DNA from: RUG563 sp024681215 | GTDB taxonomy: Bacteria > Bacillota > Clostridia > Christensenellales > Aristaeellaceae | Length of the DNA: 29,261 bases | Assembly (NCBI GenBank): GCA_024681215.1 | Contig: JAILBG010000135.1 | Coordinates: 1-29,261, forward strand | Direction of reading: 5' to 3' | Shown here: piece after piece, positions 14,243 through 22,561 of the stretch | Layout of the letters: each line of letters begins with the position of its first letter | Numbering within the stretch: the stretch's first letter is position 1 | The notes under the pieces: generated by a model | Seen by the model: only the letters and a program-made list of their open reading frames with translations | Database searches by the model: none | Told to the model about the DNA's origin: nothing | Program-made: the position numbers and the translations under genes

Positions 14243-15127
14243 ATGCGGAGCATGACGGGATACGGGCGGCGGATGACCGCCCGGGACGGACGGGAAATGA
14301 CCGTGGAGGTCAAAACCGTGAACCACCGTTTCCTGGATGTTTCCTGCCGTCTGCCCAGGGCGCTTTCCTTTGCCGAGGACGCGGTGAGGAAGCAGCTGGG
14401 CGCATCCCTCCGTCGGGGCCACGCGGATGTGAACGTGACGTACGTCAATCTGCGCCAGGACGCCCGGGAAGTGCGGCTGGACGAAGCGCTGGTGATGCAG
14501 TACCGGGAAGCGCTGCTGACCGCCCGGCAGATCGCCAGGAAGGAAAGATCCTCCGTTCGGGATGAGGACGTCGCCTGGATCGTGAGCCAGCCGGACGTGG
14601 TGCAGGTAACGGTGAAGGAAGAGGATCAGGAAGCGGTGCTATCCCTGCTGGGCGATACGCTTGCGCAGGCGCTGCAGGATGTCGTTGCCATGCGGGAAAA
14701 GGAAGGCGAAGCCCTGCGGCGGGACCTGACCGTTCATCTGGATGCGGTGGCGTCCCTGCGGGATGAAATCGCCTCCCTGGCCCCCGGAGTGCCTCTGGCG
14801 TACCGGGAGAAACTGCAGCAGCGAATCCGGGAAATGGGCGTCGGCGGTCTGGACGAACAGCGCCTGGCCCAGGAAGTGGCCCTGATGGCGGACAGATGCG
14901 CCGTGGATGAGGAGCTTTCCCGCCTGGAATCCCATATCGCTCAGATGCGCCAGGCCATCGGCGCGGAGGGAGAAACCGGGCGGCGGCTGGATTTCCTTAC
15001 CCAGGAGCTGAACCGGGAAGCCAATACCATCGGCTCGAAGGCATCCGACGCCGGGATCACGAAGCTGGTGGTGGCCATGAAGGGCGAGATCGAAAAGCTG
15101 CGGGAGCAGGTGCAGAATGTGGAGTGA
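14243..15127 (+). CDS. yicC: YicC family endoribonuclease
   Basis: The 294-residue protein begins with the family signature MRSMTGYGR and continues TVEVKTVNHRFLDVSCRLPR. The C-terminal domain has LDFLTQELNREANTIGSKA and ends in the usual KLREQVQNVE helix. YicC proteins are cytoplasmic endoribonucleases; the E. coli member promotes decay of the small RNA RyhB. The length matches the family. ATG at 14243 follows AAGGAGG by 8 bases; an out-of-frame ATG at 14236 is ignored. It heads the conserved yicC-remA-gmk-rpoZ order. Confidence 0.95.
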   Translation: MRSMTGYGRRMTARDGREMTVEVKTVNHRFLDVSCRLPRALSFAEDAVRKQLGASLRRGHADVNVTYVNLRQDAREVRLDEALVMQYREALLTARQIARKERSSVRDEDVAWIVSQPDVVQVTVKEEDQEAVLSLLGDTLAQALQDVVAMREKEGEALRRDLTVHLDAVASLRDEIASLAPGVPLAYREKLQQRIREMGVGGLDEQRLAQEVALMADRCAVDEELSRLESHIAQMRQAIGAEGETGRRLDFLTQELNREANTIGSKASDAGITKLVVAMKGEIEKLREQVQNVE

Positions 15128-15131
15128 TGGG

Positions 15132-15371
15132 ATGAAGCTGCTGAACATCGGATTTGGCAATATGGTATCCGCGTCCCGGATCGTGGCGGTGATCGCGCCG
15201 GACAGCGCGCCGGTGAAGCGCCTGGTGCAGGAAGCCCGGGACGGCGGGCACCTGGTGGACGCCACCGCGGGCAGGCGCACCCGGGCGGTGCTGATGATGG
15301 ATACGGGCCACGTGGTGCTTTCCGCCATCCAGCCCGAAACCATCGCCGGCCGGCTGCAAAGCGACACGTAA
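15132..15371 (+). CDS. remA: Extracellular-matrix regulator RemA (DUF370)
   Basis: The 79-residue protein matches RemA almost throughout: LLNIGFGNMVSASRIVAVI, then DSAPVKRLVQEARD, TAGRRTRAVLMMDTGHVVLSA and IQPETIAGRL. In Bacillus subtilis RemA is a DNA-binding protein that activates biofilm matrix and osmoprotection genes. The ATG at 15132 is chosen because the IGFGN segment then sits where it does in known RemA; an ATG at 15117 would add five residues. It follows yicC by 4 bases and precedes gmk by 24. Confidence 0.95.
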   Translation: MKLLNIGFGNMVSASRIVAVIAPDSAPVKRLVQEARDGGHLVDATAGRRTRAVLMMDTGHVVLSAIQPETIAGRLQSDT

Positions 15372-15395
15372 GAAAAACGAGGGGGAGGCACAGCC

Positions 15396-15995
15396 GTGAA
15401 GGAAGAACGCAAGGGCATGCTGATCGTGATCTCCGGGCCCTCCGGCACCGGGAAAGGCACCATCTGCGCCCGGATGCTGGCGGAGGACCCGTCCCTGGTC
15501 TTTTCCGTCAGCGCCACCACCCGGAAGCCCCGGGAAGGGGAAAAGGAAGGCGTTCATTATTTCTTTATCTCCGAGGAGCAGTACGACGAATTGCTGGCCG
15601 GGGACGAATTCCTGGAGCATGCCACCGTCCACGGCCACCGGTACGGCACCCTCAGATCCCAGGTGCAGGAGCGGATCGATCAGGGAATGAACGTGGTGCT
15701 GGATATCGACCCACAGGGCGCCAGGCAGGTGATGGCGCGGAAAAAGGACTGTGTGTCCATCTTCATCCTGCCCCCGTCCTACGCGGAGCTGCGCCGCCGA
15801 TTGCACACCCGGAACACCGACGACCCCGCGGAGATCGAGCGCAGGCTCGGCAACGCCCGGGGCGAGATCGAACAGATGGACAGATACCAATACGCCGTGG
15901 TGAACGACGATCTGGACGCGGCCTGCGCCCAGGTACGCGCCGTGATCCAGGCGGAAAAACAGCGCACAACCCGGTATTTTCCCGTGGTTGAATGA
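15396..15995 (+). CDS. gmk: Guanylate kinase
   Basis: The 199-residue enzyme phosphorylates GMP to GDP with ATP. The P-loop GPSGTGKG is at residues 14-21, then the GMP-binding SATTRKPREGEKEGVHYFF and HGHRYGT region, and DIDPQGARQV. The end has the usual RNARGEIEQMDRYQYAVVNDDLD-type helix. It starts at GTG 15396 with GGGGGAGG upstream by 8 bases; the next ATG (15417) would leave only a few residues before the P-loop strand. Its product pool also feeds (p)ppGpp and c-di-GMP synthesis. Confidence 0.96.
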   Translation: MKEERKGMLIVISGPSGTGKGTICARMLAEDPSLVFSVSATTRKPREGEKEGVHYFFISEEQYDELLAGDEFLEHATVHGHRYGTLRSQVQERIDQGMNVVLDIDPQGARQVMARKKDCVSIFILPPSYAELRRRLHTRNTDDPAEIERRLGNARGEIEQMDRYQYAVVNDDLDAACAQVRAVIQAEKQRTTRYFPVVE

Positions 15996-16012
15996 CAGAG
16001 GAGGAAACGAAC

Positions 16013-16228
16013 ATGCCTGTAAACAAGCCCCCTATCGACGAACTGTGCAAGAAAGTGGACTGCCGCTACACCCTGGTGGTGGAGAGCGCCAAGCGCGCCC
16101 GGGAGCTGGTGGCCGGAACCCCGGCCATGATCGACGCCAAGGATATGAAGCCGGTCTCCGTGGCCGTGGACGAGATCAACCGCGGGCTGCTGACCTATCA
16201 CCGGAACCTGGAAGACGAAGAGGTATAA
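16013..16228 (+). CDS. rpoZ: DNA-directed RNA polymerase omega subunit
   Basis: The 71-residue protein carries the omega signature DCRYTLVVESAKRARELVAG followed by KPVSVAVDEINRG. Omega helps fold and hold the beta' subunit. The start at 16013 has AGAGGAGG 8 bases upstream, whereas the ATG at 15992 overlapping the gmk stop lies before that site. Position between gmk and coaBC is standard for Firmicutes. Confidence 0.93.
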   Translation: MPVNKPPIDELCKKVDCRYTLVVESAKRARELVAGTPAMIDAKDMKPVSVAVDEINRGLLTYHRNLEDEEV

Positions 16229-16233
16229 GAAAT

Positions 16234-17436
16234 ATGCCGCTGGACGGAAAATGCGCGGTGCTGGGCGTGACCGGCGGGATCGCCGCTTACAAGGCGTGCG
16301 GGCTCGCTTCCATGCTGCGCAAGGCCGGGGCGGACGTATTCGTGATCATGACGGAGAACGCCTGCGAATTCGTGCGGCCCCTGACGTTTGAGACCCTCAC
16401 CAACCATCCCGTGGTGACGGATACCTTCGCGCCCCCGGAAACCTGGGAGGTGGAGCATATCGCCCTGGCCAAGCGGGCGGACGTGTTCGTGATTGCCCCG
16501 GCCACGGCCAATATCCTGGCGAAAATGGCCTGCGGCATCGCGGACGACATGCTCTCCACCACGGTGCTGGCCACGAAAGCGCCCATCCTGATCGCCCCCG
16601 CCATGAACACGGGCATGTGGGAAAATCCGGCTACGCAGCGGAATGTGGAAGTTCTCCGCTCCCGCGGCGTGCGCTTCGTGGGGCCCGAGGGCGGCTTCCT
16701 CGCCTGCGGGGACAGCGGGACCGGGCGGATGAGCGAGCCGGAAGCCGTTTTTGCGGAGATCGAAAAGATCCTGACGCCGAAACAGGATCTCAAGGGTCTG
16801 CGCGTGCTGGTGACCGCCGGGCCCACCCGGGAGGCCCTGGATCCCGTGCGCTATATCACCAACCGTTCCAGCGGGAAGATGGGCTACGCCATCGCCGAAG
16901 CCGCCCGGGACCGGGGCGCGAACGTGACGCTGGTGACGGGGCCGGTGAGCCTGGCAAAGCCCCGGGGCATGGAGTGCGTGCAGATCGTAACCACCCGGGA
17001 CCTGTACGATGAAATGACGGCGCGCTGCGGGGATATGGATATCGTGATCCAGGCGGCGGCCCCGGCGGACTTTGCGCCGGAAAAGGTATCAGAGCAGAAG
17101 ATCAAGAAGCAATCCGGCGGAAAGCTGACGCTGACCCTCGCCCAGACGCCGGACGTGGCGGCGGCGGTGGGCGGCATGAAAAAGCCCGGGCAGATCCTGG
17201 TGGGCTTCGCCGCGGAGACGGAAAAGGTAAAGGAAAACGCCGCGGAAAAGCTGAAGAAAAAGAACCTGGATATGATCGCCGCCAACGACGTGACGGAAAA
17301 AGGCGCGGGATTCGACGTGGATACCAACGTGGTCACCTTCATCACGAAGGACGGCCAGGAAACGCTGCCCTGCCTGCCCAAGCGGCAGGTGGCCGAGGCG
17401 CTGCTGGATCGGGCGATCGCCCTTCGGAAAGCATAA
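16234..17436 (+). CDS. coaBC: Phosphopantothenoylcysteine decarboxylase / phosphopantothenate-cysteine ligase
   Basis: This bifunctional 400-residue enzyme performs two successive steps of coenzyme A synthesis. The N-terminal CoaC half binds FMN, with GVTGGIAAYK (11-20), the catalytic His in VEHIALAK (H75), PAMNTGMW (122-129) and the lid Cys in ACGDSGTGRM (C158). The CoaB half begins about residue 187 with VLVTAGPTREALDPVRYITN and SSGKMGYAIA, followed by APADFAPEK, KIKK and LVGFAAETE. All key motifs are intact. It lies 5 bases after rpoZ. Its stop codon overlaps the ribosome binding site of priA. Confidence 0.97.
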   Translation: MPLDGKCAVLGVTGGIAAYKACGLASMLRKAGADVFVIMTENACEFVRPLTFETLTNHPVVTDTFAPPETWEVEHIALAKRADVFVIAPATANILAKMACGIADDMLSTTVLATKAPILIAPAMNTGMWENPATQRNVEVLRSRGVRFVGPEGGFLACGDSGTGRMSEPEAVFAEIEKILTPKQDLKGLRVLVTAGPTREALDPVRYITNRSSGKMGYAIAEAARDRGANVTLVTGPVSLAKPRGMECVQIVTTRDLYDEMTARCGDMDIVIQAAAPADFAPEKVSEQKIKKQSGGKLTLTLAQTPDVAAAVGGMKKPGQILVGFAAETEKVKENAAEKLKKKNLDMIAANDVTEKGAGFDVDTNVVTFITKDGQETLPCLPKRQVAEALLDRAIALRKA

Positions 17437-17441
17437 GGAGG
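17435..17441 (+). promoter_or_regulatory. Ribosome binding site fixing the TTG start of priA
   Basis: AAGGAGG overlaps the coaBC stop and lies 6 bases before TTG at 17448. No in-frame ATG is better placed. Confidence 0.8.
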
Positions 17442-17447
17442 CGCGGT

Positions 17448-19670
17448 TTGTTCGCCGAGATCATCGTGGATATCGCCGCCGAGCAGGTGGACCGGGTGTT
17501 CACCTACCGGGTGCCGGAGGGAATGGACCTTTCGCCGGGCACCCGGGTGACGGTGCCCTTCGGAAAACGGGAAAAGGAAGGCTTCGTGATCCGGCTCAGG
17601 GAAACGCCGGATTACGACGAAGCAAAGATCAGGCCCGTCCTTTCCACCCTGGAGGCATATCCGGCGGTGCTGCCTAAGCTGATGGAGCTGGCTTTTGAAA
17701 TCCGGGAAAAGGCCCATTGCCCGCTGTGCGAGGCGCTGCGGCTGATGTTGCCGGCGGAAATGCGCGGCGGGCGGGTCAAGGTAAAAACCGAGGAATGCGC
17801 CCGTCTCCAGATCCCCGCGGACCGGATCGACGAAGCCATCGCCGCCCAGAGCCGTTCCGCGAAGCGCAGGCTGCTCATCACCCTCCTGTCCGACGGCGAA
17901 TGGCATCCGGTGGAAGAACTGCGGGGCATGATCCGGGACGTGCGGGAGCCGCTCAAATGGCTGACCGACCGGGAAATGGCGCAGATCACCCAGCGGGAGA
18001 TCCTGCGCTCCCCCTATTACGGCATCGTCGACGCCCCGCCGGACCCGGAGCTTACGGAGGAGCAGAAGGAAGCCCTGGAGGAGCTGCTGCCGGCGCTGAC
18101 GCGCGGCGCAAAGCCGTTCCTGATCCACGGCGTAACGGGCTCCGGCAAAACGGAGGTGTATATCCGTCTGGTCCGTCGGGCGCTGGAAATGGGAAAAGGG
18201 GCGATCATCCTCGTTCCCGAAATCGTGCTGACGCCCCAGATGATCAACTGGTTCCGCAGCCGTTTCGGGGACACCATGGCGGTGCTCCATTCCCGCCTCA
18301 GCCCCGGAGAACGGTTTGACGAGTGGCGGCGCATCCGCCTGGGCAGGGCCCGGATCGTGATCGGCGCCCGGTCCGCGGTGTTCGCGCCGGTGGAAAACCT
18401 GGGCGTGGTGATCGTGGACGAGGAGCATGAACAGACCTATCTTTCCGACCGCTTTCCCCGCTATGACGCCCGGGACGTGGCCATATCCCGGGCGAAAAGG
18501 GAGGGGGCCGCGGCGGTGCTGGCCAGCGCGACGCCCAGCATTTATTCCTACGCCATGTGCCGCCGGGGGGATTACACCCTGATCGAAATGCCCCGCCGGG
18601 TGCTGGACAGGCCCCTGCCCAGGGTGTATGTGACGGACATGCGGGAGGAGCTGCGCAAAGGGAACCGCGGCATGTTCTCCGCGCTGCTTAAGGAGAAACT
18701 GGACGCCTGCATATCCGCCGGGCAGCAGGCCATGCTGTTCATCAACCGCCGGGGCTACGCCAGCTCCGTCAACTGCCGCAGGTGCGGCGAAACCATCAAG
18801 TGCAGCCGGTGCGACGTTTCCATGACCTATCACAGCGTGGACAAAACCCTGCGCTGCCACTGGTGCGGGGAGATCCGGCCCATGCCGAAGGCGTGCCCCG
18901 CCTGCCAGAGCCCCTACATCCGGCCCATGGGCGTGGGCACCCAGAAGGTGGAGGAGGAATTGAACCGCCTCTATCCCGGCGCCGGGGTGATCCGCATGGA
19001 CATGGACACCACCTCGGGAAAGAACGCGCATTTTGATCTGGTGAACCGCTTTCGCGCCGGGCAGGCGCAGATCCTGCTGGGCACGCAGATGATCGCCAAG
19101 GGGCTGGATTTTCCCCAGGTGACGCTGGTAGGCGCGGTGATGGCGGATATGACGCTGAATTTCCCGGATTACCGTTCGCCGGAGCGCACGTTCCAGCTGC
19201 TGGTGCAGGTGGCGGGCCGCGCGGGCCGGGGGGAAAAGCCCGGGGAAGTGGTGATCCAGACCTACCAGCCGGAGCATTACGCCATCCGGGCCGCCGCCGC
19301 CCAGGATTACCGCGCGTTTTTCCGCGAGGAATTCCAGCGCCGCAGGCAGGACCTGTATCCGCCCTTTACCATGATGGCGCGCTTCCTGTGCGAAAGCAGA
19401 TCCATGGATGCGGCAAAGGCCGCGGCGGAAAGCATCCGGGACGGGATCATCCGGGAGTTCGGCGGGAGCGCGCTGGAAAAGCGGATCTTATTCATCCGGG
19501 CGGACGAGGCGCCCATCAGCCGGATCCAGGACCGGGCGCGGGCCCACGTGCTGATGAAGCTGCTGAACCACCCGGACACGGAAAGGCTGCTGGAAAGATT
19601 TCAGGAAATGGCAGGGGAGGAGCATCCGGCCCACGTGGTGCTGGAGATCAATCCGGCGTCCCTGGCATAG
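17448..19670 (+). CDS. priA: Primosomal helicase PriA
   Basis: PriA restarts stalled replication forks by loading the primosome. The 740-residue protein has the N-terminal 3'-DNA-end-binding domain (1-105), a winged helix, then the superfamily 2 helicase with Walker A GVTGSGKT (228-235) and DEEH box (324-327). The family-specific zinc domain is inserted with eight Cys at 443, 446, 452, 455, 470, 473, 483 and 486. QVAGRAGRG is helicase motif VI. The length matches the family. It starts at TTG, as fixed by its ribosome binding site, and is followed by def with the usual priA-def-fmt order. Confidence 0.97.
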   Translation: MFAEIIVDIAAEQVDRVFTYRVPEGMDLSPGTRVTVPFGKREKEGFVIRLRETPDYDEAKIRPVLSTLEAYPAVLPKLMELAFEIREKAHCPLCEALRLMLPAEMRGGRVKVKTEECARLQIPADRIDEAIAAQSRSAKRRLLITLLSDGEWHPVEELRGMIRDVREPLKWLTDREMAQITQREILRSPYYGIVDAPPDPELTEEQKEALEELLPALTRGAKPFLIHGVTGSGKTEVYIRLVRRALEMGKGAIILVPEIVLTPQMINWFRSRFGDTMAVLHSRLSPGERFDEWRRIRLGRARIVIGARSAVFAPVENLGVVIVDEEHEQTYLSDRFPRYDARDVAISRAKREGAAAVLASATPSIYSYAMCRRGDYTLIEMPRRVLDRPLPRVYVTDMREELRKGNRGMFSALLKEKLDACISAGQQAMLFINRRGYASSVNCRRCGETIKCSRCDVSMTYHSVDKTLRCHWCGEIRPMPKACPACQSPYIRPMGVGTQKVEEELNRLYPGAGVIRMDMDTTSGKNAHFDLVNRFRAGQAQILLGTQMIAKGLDFPQVTLVGAVMADMTLNFPDYRSPERTFQLLVQVAGRAGRGEKPGEVVIQTYQPEHYAIRAAAAQDYRAFFREEFQRRRQDLYPPFTMMARFLCESRSMDAAKAAAESIRDGIIREFGGSALEKRILFIRADEAPISRIQDRARAHVLMKLLNHPDTERLLERFQEMAGEEHPAHVVLEINPASLA

Positions 19671-19678
19671 GAGGAAAA

Positions 19679-20149
19679 ATGGTTCGCAAGATACTGAAAT
19701 TAGGGGACGAAACCCTGCGCAAAAACAGCAAGCCCATGCAGAAATTCGATCTGCGGCTGTGGCTGCTGCTGCGGGACATGGCGGACACCATGTACAAGGC
19801 GGAGGGCGTGGGCCTTGCCGCGCCCCAGGTGGGCATACTGCGCCGGGTGGTGGTCATCGACGTGCAGGACGGGAAAGGCCTGATCGAACTGGTGAACCCG
19901 GAAATCGTCGCCGCCGAAGGCGAGCAGGCCGGCGAGGAAGGGTGCCTGAGCGTTCCCGGACGCCGGGGATACGTGGTGCGGCCGGAAAAGGTGACGGTCC
20001 GGGCGCAGGACCGGAAGGGGAAGCCCTTCGAGCTCACCGGGGAAGGGCTGCTGGCCCGGGCGCTCTGCCATGAGATCGACCATCTGGACGGGATCATGTA
20101 CGTGGATAAAATGGACCATGAAATTTTTGACAGCGAGGAGGACGCCTGA
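19679..20149 (+). CDS. def: Peptide deformylase
   Basis: The 156-residue metalloenzyme removes the formyl group from the N-terminal Met of new proteins. All three motifs are present: GVGLAAPQ (44-51), EGCLS (87-91, metal ligand C89) and HEIDH (131-135, ligands H131 and H135, catalytic E132). The start at 19679 has AGGAGG 4 bases upstream, overlapping the priA stop. Its stop shares a base with the fmt start (TGATG). The enzyme reverses the modification made through fmt, hence the pairing. Confidence 0.97.
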   Translation: MVRKILKLGDETLRKNSKPMQKFDLRLWLLLRDMADTMYKAEGVGLAAPQVGILRRVVVIDVQDGKGLIELVNPEIVAAEGEQAGEEGCLSVPGRRGYVVRPEKVTVRAQDRKGKPFELTGEGLLARALCHEIDHLDGIMYVDKMDHEIFDSEEDA

Positions 20150-21096
20150 TGCGCGTTGTCTTTCTGGGGACGCCGGATTTCGGCGTGCCGTCGCTGAAGG
20201 CGCTGCATGACACCGGATATGAGATCGCCGGCGTGTTCACCCAGCCGGACAGGCCCAAGGGCCGGGGCAACAAAATGGTGAAAAGCCCGGTGAAGGAATG
20301 CGCGGAAGCACTGGATATCCCCGTGTTCCAGCCGGTGAAGATCCGCGCGGACGGGGTGGAGGACCTGCGTTCCCTCAGGCCGGATCTGTGCGTTACCGCC
20401 GCGTTCGGCCAGATCTTATCTCAGGAGATTCTGGATATCCCGCGGATCGGCACGGTGAACGTGCATTCTTCGCTTCTGCCGAAATACCGCGGGGCCGCGC
20501 CCGTCAACTGGGCCATCCTGGAGGGGGAGACCGTCACCGGCGTCACCACCATGATGACGGACAAGGGCCTGGATACGGGGGATATCCTGCTGCAGAAAAC
20601 GGTGGAGATCCTGCCCGGGGAAACCGCCGGGGAGCTGGCGGACAGGCTGGCGCCCGCAGGCGCGGCGCTGCTGATCGAAACGCTGCGGCGCATCGAACGG
20701 GGAGACTGCCCCCGCACGCCCCAGAACGAAGCGGAGGCCAGCTATTTCCCCATGCTGAAAAAGGAAATGGCGCCCATCGACTGGCGCCTGCCCGCGTCCC
20801 GGATCGTGTGCCGGGTGCGGGGGCTGAGCCCCTGGCCGGGCACCACGCTCGCCTGGGGAGACGGCGAAACGGTGAAGGTGCTGCGGGCGGAGGAGGCCGA
20901 CGCATCCGGCGGGCCCGGCGAGATCCTGGCGGCGGATGCGAAGCGCGGCCTGATCGTAGCCGCGGGAGAAAGGGCCGTCCGCGTAACGGCGCTTCAGGCC
21001 CCCGGCGGGAAAGCGATGGACGCCCGGGATTATTTCCGGGGCCATCCCTGCGCCCACGCGCGCTGCCTGCTTTTGGAGGAAGAGAAGGATGAATGA
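20149..21096 (+). CDS. fmt: Methionyl-tRNA formyltransferase
   Basis: The 315-residue enzyme formylates initiator Met-tRNA using 10-formyltetrahydrofolate. The N-terminal domain opens with VVFLGTPDFGVPSL and carries the catalytic Asn-His-Asp set: N104 and H106 in VNVHSSLLPKYRGAAP and D142 in KGLDTGDIL. The C-terminal domain (about 205-310) fits the OB-type tRNA-binding part. It is joined to def by TGATG and overlaps rsmB by 8 bases, so the three are probably translated together. Confidence 0.97.
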   Translation: MRVVFLGTPDFGVPSLKALHDTGYEIAGVFTQPDRPKGRGNKMVKSPVKECAEALDIPVFQPVKIRADGVEDLRSLRPDLCVTAAFGQILSQEILDIPRIGTVNVHSSLLPKYRGAAPVNWAILEGETVTGVTTMMTDKGLDTGDILLQKTVEILPGETAGELADRLAPAGAALLIETLRRIERGDCPRTPQNEAEASYFPMLKKEMAPIDWRLPASRIVCRVRGLSPWPGTTLAWGDGETVKVLRAEEADASGGPGEILAADAKRGLIVAAGERAVRVTALQAPGGKAMDARDYFRGHPCAHARCLLLEEEKDE

Positions 21097-22552
21097 ACGC
21101 AGGCCCATGGCTCCGGGAAAGAAAAACGGGAACCGGGGCCCGGAGGGAAAAAAGCCGTATCGGCCCGCCCCGCGGGGAAACGCCCGGCCCGGCGGCGCGA
21201 AAAATAACGCTGCGGCGCCGTCCGGCTCCCGCAAGGCGGCGCTGCAGATCTTTCAGGACGTGATCCGCAAGGACGCCTACGCCGCCCTGTCCCTGGACGA
21301 CCGGCTGCAGAACGCCAATCTGTCCCAGCTGGACAAGCGTTTCTGCGCCAGCATCGTCTATACAGCCCTGGAAAACCTGATCAGCATCGACTACGCCCTG
21401 GGGTTTTTCCTCAAGGATGCGGAGGCGCTGGAGCCTACGGCGCGGGATATCCTGCGCATCAGCGCCTGCCAGCTGATGTATCACGACCGGGTGCCCGAAA
21501 ACGCGGTGGTGGACGAGGCGGTGAAGCTGACCCGGGCCGCCGGGCTGGAAGGCCTGACGGGGCTGGTCAACGCGGTGCTGCGCGCCGTGGTGCGGGGAAA
21601 AAACGAGATCAAATGGCCGGATCCGAAGGAGGGCCCGAAGGCGCTGTCGATCCTGCATTCCGTGCCGGAATGGCTGGCGGAAAGGCTGAATGCGGCCTAC
21701 GGCCCGGCGGAGGCGGAAAAGATCTGCGCTTTCCGCAGCCCCAGCCATTATACCGTGATCCGGCCCAATCTGATGCGCTTTTCCGACGGCGATTTTGAAA
21801 AGCTGCTGGAAAAGAAGGTCTGGGAAACGGAGCGGGGGAAAGCCGATCACGCCTGGCGGGTGAGGATGGCCTCCGGGATCGGCCGGGACGCGGATTATCT
21901 TTCCGGCAATTTCTCCATCCAGGGGGAAAGCAGCATGCTGGCGGCCCAGGCGCTGGGCGCGAAGCCCGGCATGCAGGTATTGGACTGCTGCGCCGCGCCC
22001 GGCGGAAAAACGGCGTATATCGCAGAGCGGATGAACGGCACGGGCCGGGTTTACGCCTGGGACGTGCACGAGCATCGGGTGAACCTGATCCGGGCGGCGG
22101 CCAGACGGCTGGGGCTGGACAACGTGCGCCCCGCGGTACGGGACGCCGCGGTTCCCAAGGAGGACCTGTTCAGCACCATGGACGCGGTGCTGCTGGACGC
22201 GCCCTGCTCCGGCCTGGGGGTCATGGACAGCAAGCCGGACATCAAATACCGCGCCACGCCCGAATCGGTGCAGGAGCTGACGAAGCTCCAGGAAGCGCTG
22301 CTGGACTGCTGCTGCCGGTATGTGAAGAAAAACGGCGTATTGCTGTATTCCACCTGCAGCATTCTTCCGGAGGAAAACGGGGATCAGATCCGCGCATTTT
22401 TGAAAAAGCATCCGGAATTCCGCCTGGATGCGCTGCCCGGGGGAATCGGGGAAAGATTTGCCGCCGGCATGACGGACGCGGGGCTGCAGCTGCTGCCGCA
22501 CCGGGACGGCGTGGAAGGGTTCTTTATCGCACGGATGAAAAAGACGGAGTGA
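21089..22552 (+). CDS. rsmB: 16S rRNA m5C967 methyltransferase RsmB (Sun)
   Basis: The 487-residue protein methylates C967 of 16S rRNA (E. coli numbering). After a basic Gly/Pro/Asn-rich tail (1-46), a NusB-like domain covers about 47-175. The methyltransferase domain has the SAM loop LDCCAAPGGKT (298-308), the DAPCSGLG motif with C373, and STCSI with catalytic C423. The tail is longer than usual and looks disordered. The start at 21089 has GGAGG about 8 bases upstream within fmt. The genes often found between fmt and rsmB in Clostridia (DUF116 and a zinc protease) are absent. Confidence 0.95.
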   Translation: MNERRPMAPGKKNGNRGPEGKKPYRPAPRGNARPGGAKNNAAAPSGSRKAALQIFQDVIRKDAYAALSLDDRLQNANLSQLDKRFCASIVYTALENLISIDYALGFFLKDAEALEPTARDILRISACQLMYHDRVPENAVVDEAVKLTRAAGLEGLTGLVNAVLRAVVRGKNEIKWPDPKEGPKALSILHSVPEWLAERLNAAYGPAEAEKICAFRSPSHYTVIRPNLMRFSDGDFEKLLEKKVWETERGKADHAWRVRMASGIGRDADYLSGNFSIQGESSMLAAQALGAKPGMQVLDCCAAPGGKTAYIAERMNGTGRVYAWDVHEHRVNLIRAAARRLGLDNVRPAVRDAAVPKEDLFSTMDAVLLDAPCSGLGVMDSKPDIKYRATPESVQELTKLQEALLDCCCRYVKKNGVLLYSTCSILPEENGDQIRAFLKKHPEFRLDALPGGIGERFAAGMTDAGLQLLPHRDGVEGFFIARMKKTE

Positions 22553-22561
22553 CGAAGAGGC

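Noticed and set aside
16884..19277. Long minus-strand open frame of about 800 codons
   Set aside because: Antisense shadow of coaBC and priA; low-complexity His/Gly/Pro-rich translation without motifs.
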